Source: Dehalococcoidales bacterium (GTDB lineage: Bacteria; Chloroflexota; Dehalococcoidia; Dehalococcoidales; UBA2162). Taken from it: DNA of 10,743 nt. Positions 6,897 to 10,743 of the stretch are shown piece by piece. The notes beneath the pieces are model-generated. The model was not told where the DNA came from, did no database searches, and saw nothing but the letters and a program-made list of their open reading frames with translations. The DNA is taken from NCBI GenBank assembly GCA_016844285.1, contig JAENIS010000052.1, positions 1-10,743 of the forward strand, in the 5' to 3' direction. Position 1 is the first letter of the stretch, and each line of letters starts with the position of its first letter. Both the position numbers and the translations under genes were made by a program.

Positions 6897-7043
6897 ATGA
6901 GTGTATCACAGCTTGCCGAGTTAAGCAATCTAAGTAAAGCCTACATATCACAGGTTAAACATGGCAGGCGTCCACCTTCTCAAAGACTACTGGATGCCCT
7001 TGCTGCTGAGACGGCTAGAAAAGGCTACTGGCTTGCCATGTAA
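6897..7043 (+). pseudogene. HTH-domain fragment, probable integrase N-terminus
   Basis: From ATG 6897 the frame gives 48 residues containing SVSQLAELSNLSKAYISQ and then VKHGRRPPSQRLLDAL, a helix-turn-helix of XRE type (helix, turn at NLSK, recognition helix AYISQVKHG). The open frame extends back to 6801, but that part only translates the tRNA remnant. The HTH is followed at once, in another frame, by the catalytic end of a tyrosine recombinase. I therefore read it as the surviving N-terminal domain of the same integrase, with the core-binding part deleted. It could instead be the start of a separate small XRE regulator. It is unlikely to be functional in its present form. Confidence 0.55.
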
Positions 7044-7215
7044 TGCCCACACCTTCCGTAGAACCTTTGCTTGCCTGTTGCGTAAAGCTGGCGTGGACAG
7101 CATGACCATCGAAGACCTGGGCAGGTGGGAATCCCTTGAGATGGTGCAGAGATATACGAGGTCGGTTAGCTTTCAGGATAGCTTGAAATTCTACAAGGCA
7201 CCGTTAGGTCAGTGA
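7009..7215 (+). pseudogene. Tyrosine recombinase (integrase) C-terminal fragment
   Basis: The fragment encodes the last ~68 residues of a phage-type integrase. AHTFRRTFA carries the catalytic HxxR pair, GRWESLEMV supplies the Trp at the His/Trp position, and QRYTRS supplies the Tyr nucleophile (codon 7153-7155) nine residues later, the normal spacing. The C-terminal tail is VSFQDSLKFYKAPLGQ. The core-binding domain and the first catalytic Arg and Lys are missing, and the preceding HTH piece is in a different frame, so an internal deletion plus frameshift has destroyed the gene. An ATG at 6961 opens this frame but precedes the region of family resemblance. The fragment lies just inside the left att copy, as expected for an element's own integrase. 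Confidence 0.85.
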
Positions 7216-7340
7216 AGCTTAAGGATAGCTCGAGAATAATTGGTACAGTGCAATCAATGTGATAAGATAAGACAAGGGAATTAAACAGTAAAAGAACTAA
7301 TGTAAGACGATACGATACTATACTTGGGACGGAGAAATAT

Positions 7341-7634
7341 ATGGAAACGACAGGAATCACTGATTGTATAGTTAGTTACGAGACACTGGCAAGGACATTA
7401 GTCAAATCTGTTTTTTATCGGGTCTTGTCACTAATTGGCACAGTCATTCTAAGTTGGATTATCACCAAAGACCTTAACGAGACGATTTCAATTACAATCG
7501 CAATCCAAGTGTTTTTGATAATCCTCTATTTTGTATATGAAAGGTTATGGAACAGAATCAAATGGGGAAAAGGGTTTGATACTGTAAAAGGAGACGCTAA
7601 GTTAGCCAAGGTTAGGATAGAATATTATATATAA
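7341..7634 (+). CDS. DUF2061 small membrane protein
   Basis: An intact 97-residue protein with two predicted membrane helices (about 24-42 and 48-66) and charged ends. SYETLARTLVKSVFYRV near the start and VYERLWNRIKWG (65-76) just after helix 2 match the DUF2061 pattern (Arg-Thr-Leu-Val-Lys before helix 1, then tyrosine, ERxWNRIxWG). The function of the family is unknown; I assign none. The ATG has GGAG six bases upstream (7331-7334). It is the only complete gene between the two att copies and is clearly AT-richer than its surroundings, consistent with being transferred cargo. The C-terminal 20 residues are basic and cytoplasmic by the positive-inside rule. Confidence 0.75.
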   Translation: METTGITDCIVSYETLARTLVKSVFYRVLSLIGTVILSWIITKDLNETISITIAIQVFLIILYFVYERLWNRIKWGKGFDTVKGDAKLAKVRIEYYI

Positions 7635-7743
7635 GAACATGGGCTAACCTATCATACCCGTCTTAACTGACCTGGCTCCCAGTGCTCCCTACGAAGCACT
7701 ATCCGCAGTTGCTAGATATCCGACTTTTTTCGAATGTTAAATA

Positions 7744-7812
7744 GGGCAACGACATACCAGGAGTGTTAGCTTTCAGGATAGCCTGAAGTTTTATAAAGCA
7801 CCGCTATCTTGA
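7744..7812 (+). pseudogene. Second integrase tail, diverged copy
   Basis: The frame reads GQRHTRS, then VSFQDSLKFYKAPLS and a stop (TGA 7810-7812). It matches the tail of the first integrase (7144-7206) at 19 of 21 residues. In the last 14 shared codons all six base differences are synonymous, so this is a diverged relative and not a recent duplication. The position of the catalytic Tyr is His (CAT 7753-7755). An in-frame TAA lies just upstream at 7738. Only the end of the gene is left, 68 bases from the tRNA 3' end. Confidence 0.8.
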
Positions 7813-7879
7813 ACTCATGGCAGTTAGTTTTTGGTGGTATGACTAGGCAAACTAGGGGAAGTTTTGAGCCTGAAAAAAG

Positions 7880-7953
7880 CGTCCCTGGGGCGATTCGAAC
7901 GCCCGACCAACTGCTTAGAAGGCAGATGCTCTATCCAACTGAGCTACAGGGAC
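7880..7953 (-). tRNA. tRNA-Arg (anticodon TCT)
   Basis: A complete 74-base cloverleaf with no encoded CCA. The acceptor stem GTCCCTG/CAGGGAC is perfect, with discriminator G. The D-arm is GCTC/GAGC, the anticodon loop CTTCTAA gives anticodon TCT for AGA/AGG codons, and the T-arm GGGCG-TTCGAAT-CGCCC is perfect. The top pair of the anticodon stem is a T-T mismatch, common at 27-43. A T6 run follows the 3' end on the coding strand. Its 3' half is the element's copy, so the present gene is a hybrid of chromosomal 5' half and incoming 3' half. Confidence 0.97.
7882..7925 (-). repeat. att site, right copy, within tRNA-Arg
   Basis: These 44 bases are identical to 6826-6869, running from the anticodon-stem 5' strand to the acceptor 3' strand of the intact tRNA. 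This is the usual crossover region for integrases that use the 3' half of a tRNA gene, and it restores tRNA function after insertion. Confidence 0.9.
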
Positions 7954-7959
7954 ACGAAG

Positions 7960-8061
7960 CTAAATGTTGGGTAGAACCATAGCATCACTTTGCATCCTCT
8001 CAATTATATGGCTGTAAACATCCATTGTAAAGGCTACGCTGGAGTGCCCCATGGTTTTCAC
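7960..8061 (-). pseudogene. Third integrase tail, abutting the tRNA 5' end
   Basis: Read leftward the frame gives VKTMGHSSVAFTMDVYSHII, then ERMQSDAMVLPNI and a stop at 7960-7962. GHSS (the His of the His/Trp position) and the Tyr of DVYSH, nine residues later, are the final catalytic motifs of a tyrosine recombinase. The sequence is of a different subfamily from the two plus-strand tails. Upstream of about 8055 the similarity stops. The remnant ends six bases before the tRNA 5' end and lies outside the att repeats, so it belongs to another event than the 6826-7925 element. Confidence 0.8.
7976..8003 (-). promoter_or_regulatory. Candidate promoter of tRNA-Arg inside an integrase remnant
   Basis: On the minus strand TTGAGA (8003-7998, 5 of 6) and TATGGT (7981-7976, 4 of 6) are 16 bases apart. 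Transcription would start near 7969, about 16 bases before the tRNA. Both boxes lie within codons of the third integrase tail. The -10 match is weak. Confidence 0.35.
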
Positions 8062-8113
8062 AAGAAGGAAAGTAAAGAAAAGGGGCAAGGTTACCACCTT
8101 TATGCCGGGCTGT

Positions 8114-9379
8114 TTAGCCATTAGCTCTCCTCGTATTTGTTTTGGCCCGTATGAAAAAGGTACTGGCGATAACTCCGATGACACTGGCACCAATGGCGGC
8201 TAAGAAAGCCAGATTGTAGTTGCCCGTAACATCGAATATACGGCCTGCCATCACCGGACCAATAGCACCACCGAGGGTAGTGAGGAAGACGATAATCCCC
8301 AGCATGACGCCATGCGAACTCATCCCGAATAGGTCGGCCACTAAAGGTGATTGTATGGCAACAATGCCACCGTAGACGAGACCATAAACACTGGCAAACA
8401 AATAAAGCATCCATACCTCCCTGGCGACTAAAAGCCAGACCAGAGCCAATGTGGCCACAATAAGGCAGCCAGCAAGCGCCAGACGGTAGCCAATTCTGTC
8501 CGAGATAGCGCCCAACCCGATACGACCGAAAATGCTCGCCCCACCCAGAGCAATAAAAAAGCTGGCCGCCACCACCGCTGGAATTCCCAGTTCACTGGCA
8601 TAAGGCACAAGGTAGACGACAACCACCTGGTGGAACAGAGCGAAGAAAAAATAGGCCAGGGAAAATAGCCCAAATTGCCGGGTGCGGATAACCTCCCATA
8701 AAGAAAACCCGCCACTCTCCAAATTTTTCGCCTTACGACGCACCTCATCAAGACTATTTGCTGATGGCTGCCCTTGACCCGGGGGACTCTTTAGAAACTG
8801 GGCGGCCACGATGATAACCACGAAAGCAATCGCGCCAACCATCGCATAGGCTGTCCGCCAGCCATAGTTAAGAATGAGCCGGCTCGCCAAGGGGGGCATA
8901 ATCATTGTACCCGCTCCAATACCAGAAACGGCAATGCCGCTCATCAGCCCTCTCCTCGTCGCAAACCAGCGGGTTACCGTGGAGGTTAACGGCACAAAGC
9001 CGCCACTCATCCCAATGGCAAGTACCAGCCCGTAGGATAGATAAAGATGCCCGATGGTAGCCGTTCGCGACATCAGCACATAGCCCAACCCGATGAGAGC
9101 GCCACAGACTGACATCACCACTCTTGGACCTAAGCGGTCGTTTAATTTCCCGGTGACGATGAAAAGGAAACCGTGTAGAGCCATGTAGAGGGAGAACGCC
9201 CCGGAGGTTGCCGCCACCGACCAGCCGAACTCACGTAATAAGGACTTTAGAAAAACGCCGAAGGCATATTGTATCCCCATCATTATGGCCATGAGAAGGA
9301 AGGCAATCGCCACTATCACATAGCCATAGAAAAAATGCTTCCGGGGACTGTGGGAGCGTGGAACTTCAAGAGTCGCCAT
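8114..9379 (-). CDS. MFS transporter, OFA/monocarboxylate type
   Basis: A 421-residue inner-membrane carrier with 12 predicted helices, typical of the major facilitator superfamily. The loop after helix 2 carries GKLNDRLGPR (77-86), MFS motif A. RWFATRRGLMSGI (137-149), running into a Gly-rich helix, and a second motif-A-like GRIGLGAISDRIG around 283-295 are typical of the oxalate/formate antiporter and monocarboxylate branch (COG2223-like). The substrate is probably a small carboxylate but is not determined by sequence alone. The start is ATG 9379, with AAAGG six bases upstream; a TTG at 9385 abuts that site and is rejected. It is transcribed alone, away from efp, and ends beside the integrase remnant. 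No frame damage is seen. Confidence 0.88.
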   Translation of the reverse strand: MATLEVPRSHSPRKHFFYGYVIVAIAFLLMAIMMGIQYAFGVFLKSLLREFGWSVAATSGAFSLYMALHGFLFIVTGKLNDRLGPRVVMSVCGALIGLGYVLMSRTATIGHLYLSYGLVLAIGMSGGFVPLTSTVTRWFATRRGLMSGIAVSGIGAGTMIMPPLASRLILNYGWRTAYAMVGAIAFVVIIVAAQFLKSPPGQGQPSANSLDEVRRKAKNLESGGFSLWEVIRTRQFGLFSLAYFFFALFHQVVVVYLVPYASELGIPAVVAASFFIALGGASIFGRIGLGAISDRIGYRLALAGCLIVATLALVWLLVAREVWMLYLFASVYGLVYGGIVAIQSPLVADLFGMSSHGVMLGIIVFLTTLGGAIGPVMAGRIFDVTGNYNLAFLAAIGASVIGVIASTFFIRAKTNTRRANG

Positions 9380-9399
9380 GACCAACCTTTACCGTGCGA

Positions 9400-9408
9400 A
9401 TTATACCA
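9400..9408 (-). promoter_or_regulatory. Extended -10 promoter of the MFS gene
   Basis: On the minus strand TGG-TATAAT is a perfect -10 with a TGn extension. A poor -35 (TTTCAA) stands 17 bases upstream. Transcription would start near 9393, leaving a leader of only about 14 bases that contains the AAAGG ribosome site. Confidence 0.6.
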
Positions 9409-9435
9409 TGACCGCAGCCCGTTTGAAACACGCCC

Positions 9436-9464
9436 TTGGAACTGGCTACAATTGGCGCTATAAT
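9436..9464 (+). promoter_or_regulatory. Sigma-70-type promoter of efp-epmA
   Basis: TTGGAA (9436-9441, 4 of 6) and a perfect TATAAT (9459-9464) are separated by 17 bases. The start would be near 9471, about 17 bases before the translation start. It sits back to back with the MFS promoter in a 108-base divergent spacer. Confidence 0.7.
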
Positions 9465-9475
9465 CTCTCTAATAT

Positions 9476-9481
9476 AAGGAG
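9476..9481 (+). promoter_or_regulatory. AAGGAG ribosome site deciding the efp start
   Basis: AAGGAG is 6 bases from a TTG (9488) and 12 bases from the ATG two codons later (9494). Spacing favours the TTG. The ATG remains possible, giving a protein two residues shorter. Confidence 0.6.
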
Positions 9482-9487
9482 AACAGA

Positions 9488-10060
9488 TTGGCAATGGATA
9501 TCGCAGATATACACAAGAATAGCAAGATTCTCATTGATGGCACCCCTTATAACGTGGACGAGGCTGATTTTATGAAGCCGGGCAAAGGCCGTGCCATCTA
9601 CCGACTTAAGCTACGAAACCTGATTGACAACAGCGTCGTTGACCATACCTACCACTCCGGAGAAAGGGTTGAAGAGGCTCACATCACTGCCCAGGAAAAG
9701 CAATACCTCTACAAAGAAGGCGAGCATTATGTCTTTATGAGCACGGATACCTTCGAACAGCTTTTTGTTACCGAGAAACAGCTCGGCGATAAAAAGGACT
9801 TTCTCAAGGAAGGAACTGTGGTTAGTATGGTGATGCTGGACGAGACACCGGTTGATATCACTCTACCCACCTTTGTTGAACTTAAGGTGATGAAAAGTGA
9901 CATCGCCACCAAATCAGCCACCATCACGCCGCAGAACAAACCGGCTCTCCTGGAGACGGGCTGCACCATCGAAGTCCCTCAATTCGTCAAAGAGGGCGAT
10001 ATCATCAAGGTTGATACCCGCACCGGAATATACGTCGAACGGATTAACACCAGGAAGTAA
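9488..10060 (+). CDS. efp: Elongation factor P
   Basis: EF-P, 190 residues, binds the ribosome between the P and E sites and relieves stalling at consecutive prolines. Three OB-like domains are present at normal length. The domain I loop reads KPGKGRA, with Lys33 at the modification site (Lys34 in E. coli). Domain II contains YVFMSTDTFEQL and VELKV, and domain III ends with the signature VPQFVKEGDIIKVDTRTGIYVERI. The next gene, two bases downstream, encodes the EpmA-type lysylase, so this EF-P is expected to carry beta-lysine on Lys33 if EpmA works. The Pro-rich lipoprotein in this window, with its Thr-Pro run, is not a classical polyproline client. The start is TTG by ribosome-site spacing. 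Confidence 0.95.
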   Translation: MAMDIADIHKNSKILIDGTPYNVDEADFMKPGKGRAIYRLKLRNLIDNSVVDHTYHSGERVEEAHITAQEKQYLYKEGEHYVFMSTDTFEQLFVTEKQLGDKKDFLKEGTVVSMVMLDETPVDITLPTFVELKVMKSDIATKSATITPQNKPALLETGCTIEVPQFVKEGDIIKVDTRTGIYVERINTRK

Positions 10061-10062
10061 AG

Positions 10063-10743
10063 ATGGTGGAGGATGAGCGGCAGCGGCTGCTCCGTATCCA
10101 GCCGAATCTGGCCCGCCGGGCACTCATCTTCCAGTTCGTCCGCGACTTTTTTGCCGGGCAGGGCTTCCTCGAAGTTGAAACACCGATTCGTGTGCCCGTC
10201 GTCGCCCCGTCGTCGCCCCGGAAGCAAACATCGTTCCCTTTGCCAGTGAAGGCTGGTTCCTCTCCACCTCACCCGAACTCTACATGAAACGGCTGCTGGC
10301 AGCAGGCTACGAGCGACTCTTCCAGCTCAGCCATTGTTTTCGCCAGGGCGAGCGGGGACGGCATCACAACCCCGAATTCACCCTGCTGGAATGGTACCGT
10401 GCCGGCAGCGACTACCGGCAAATGATAAGTGACACCGAAGCACTGGTCATGTCACTGGTTACCAGGCTCGAACTCAAACCCGTTATCCAGTACCACCATC
10501 AGAGTATTGACCTCACCCCGCCCTGGCCGAGAACTACTGTCCGTGACGCTTTTCTGAGCGCCGCCGGTTGGGACCCCATCACCCAACCTGACCCGCTCCG
10601 CTTCGATATCGACCTGGTCACCAGGGTGATTCCCGCCTTTCCTTCAGGCCGGCCGCTTGTCCTCCTTGACTACCCGGCGGAAATGGCAGCACTGGCTCGC
10701 CTTAAACCGGACCAACCAGAGGTGGCGGAACGAACCGAGGTCT
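10063..10743 (+). pseudogene. epmA: EF-P beta-lysylation ligase EpmA (GenX/PoxA), frameshifted and cut by the window end
   Basis: EpmA is a lysyl-tRNA-synthetase paralogue that adenylates (R)-beta-lysine and joins it to EF-P. From ATG 10063 (AGGAAG five bases upstream, two bases after the efp stop) the first frame gives PNLARRALIFQFVRDFFAGQ, then GFLEVETPIRVPVVAP. An 11-bp tandem duplication then throws it out of frame to a stop at 10285-10287. From 10221 another frame continues with EANIVPFASEGWFLSTSPEL, YMKRLLAAGYERLFQLSHCF and the class II motif 2 FRQGERGRHHNPEFTLLEWY (from 10338). It stays open, without stops, to 10743. Deleting one 11-bp unit fuses the two perfectly at APEANIVPF. The rest of the frame looks unmutated, so the lesion is recent, reversible or an assembly error. 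The C-terminal third lies beyond the window. Confidence 0.88.
10195..10220 (+). repeat. 11-bp tandem duplication inside epmA
   Basis: The unit CGTCGTCGCCC occurs twice back to back (10197-10207 and 10208-10218), and the period-11 match extends over 10195-10220. Eleven is not a multiple of three, so the extra unit shifts the epmA frame. Each unit also contains a gtcgtc trinucleotide repeat, which favours slippage. Confidence 0.95.

Larger units (their letters stand above)
6826..7925. mobile_element. Decayed integrative element in tRNA-Arg(TCT)
   Basis: The element is bounded by 44-bp direct repeats of the tRNA-Arg 3' half and contains integrase remnants at its left end and again near its right end. 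The intact tRNA is on the right, rebuilt by the element's own copy of the 3' half, and the displaced half is on the left. Only about 1.06 kb remains: an HTH/integrase wreck, one apparently intact small gene (DUF2061) and a second integrase tail. Removing 6870-7925 joins the left half-site to the tRNA 5' half and recreates a complete tRNA, which supports the model. No other cargo is recognisable. 7216-7340 and 7635-7743 show no coding signal. Confidence 0.8.

Noticed and set aside
8078..8100. Weak hairpin after the MFS stop (AAGGT-GGTA-ACCTT, minus strand)
   Set aside because: A 5-bp stem without an adjacent T-tract is not enough to call a terminator.

Overview
The window reads as a bacterial chromosome segment, probably from an environmental genome assembly. 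Four things suggest Chloroflexota, perhaps Dehalococcoidia, but this is inference without a marker gene: (i) a lipoprotein with a long Thr-Pro spacer; (ii) a dispersed intergenic repeat whose spurious translation contains 'HPERNEG'; (iii) an orphan family-5 solute-binding protein; (iv) an efp-epmA (genX) pair. Most genes are of moderate GC. The stretch around 7216-7640 is visibly AT-richer and is accessory.

Layout from left to right. 1-354 holds no gene: it carries a leftward terminator, a hairpin-rich repeat and a MITE-like palindromic element with 13-bp flanking direct repeats. 355-2426 is a leftward two-gene operon, a DEDDy-type RNase H-fold exonuclease (YprB family) followed by an SLC13/ArsB-type permease, joined by an ATGA overlap. 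2427-2808 is a divergent promoter region. 2809-4506 is a rightward peptide/nickel-type (SBP_bac_5) lipoprotein ending at a strong terminator shared with the convergent genes to its right. 4586-6758 is a leftward operon of 3-hydroxyacyl-CoA dehydrogenase and thiolase, two consecutive steps of beta-oxidation or acetoacetyl-CoA metabolism.

6826-7953 is the accessory part. An intact tRNA-Arg(TCT) gene on the minus strand and a displaced 44-bp copy of its 3' half flank about 1.06 kb of DNA. This is the usual footprint of a tyrosine-recombinase element integrated into a tRNA gene. Inside are a collapsed integrase (HTH N-terminus next to a frame-shifted catalytic C-terminus), a small DUF2061 membrane protein, and the tail of a second, diverged integrase whose catalytic Tyr is replaced by His. 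A third integrase tail abuts the 5' side of the tRNA on the other strand. The tRNA has therefore been hit repeatedly and the elements have decayed.

8114-9379 is a leftward MFS transporter of the OFA/monocarboxylate type, divergent from 9488-10743, the efp-epmA operon. EpmA is the ligase that attaches (R)-beta-lysine to the conserved lysine of EF-P, so the two products form a modification pair. In this sequence epmA is broken by an 11-bp tandem duplication at 10195-10220. Deleting one unit restores a clean EpmA frame that runs off the end of the window.

I found no CRISPR array, rRNA, toxin-antitoxin pair or clearly new defence system. The points most worth a second look are the epmA duplication, the layered integration site at tRNA-Arg and the palindromic repeat at the left end.
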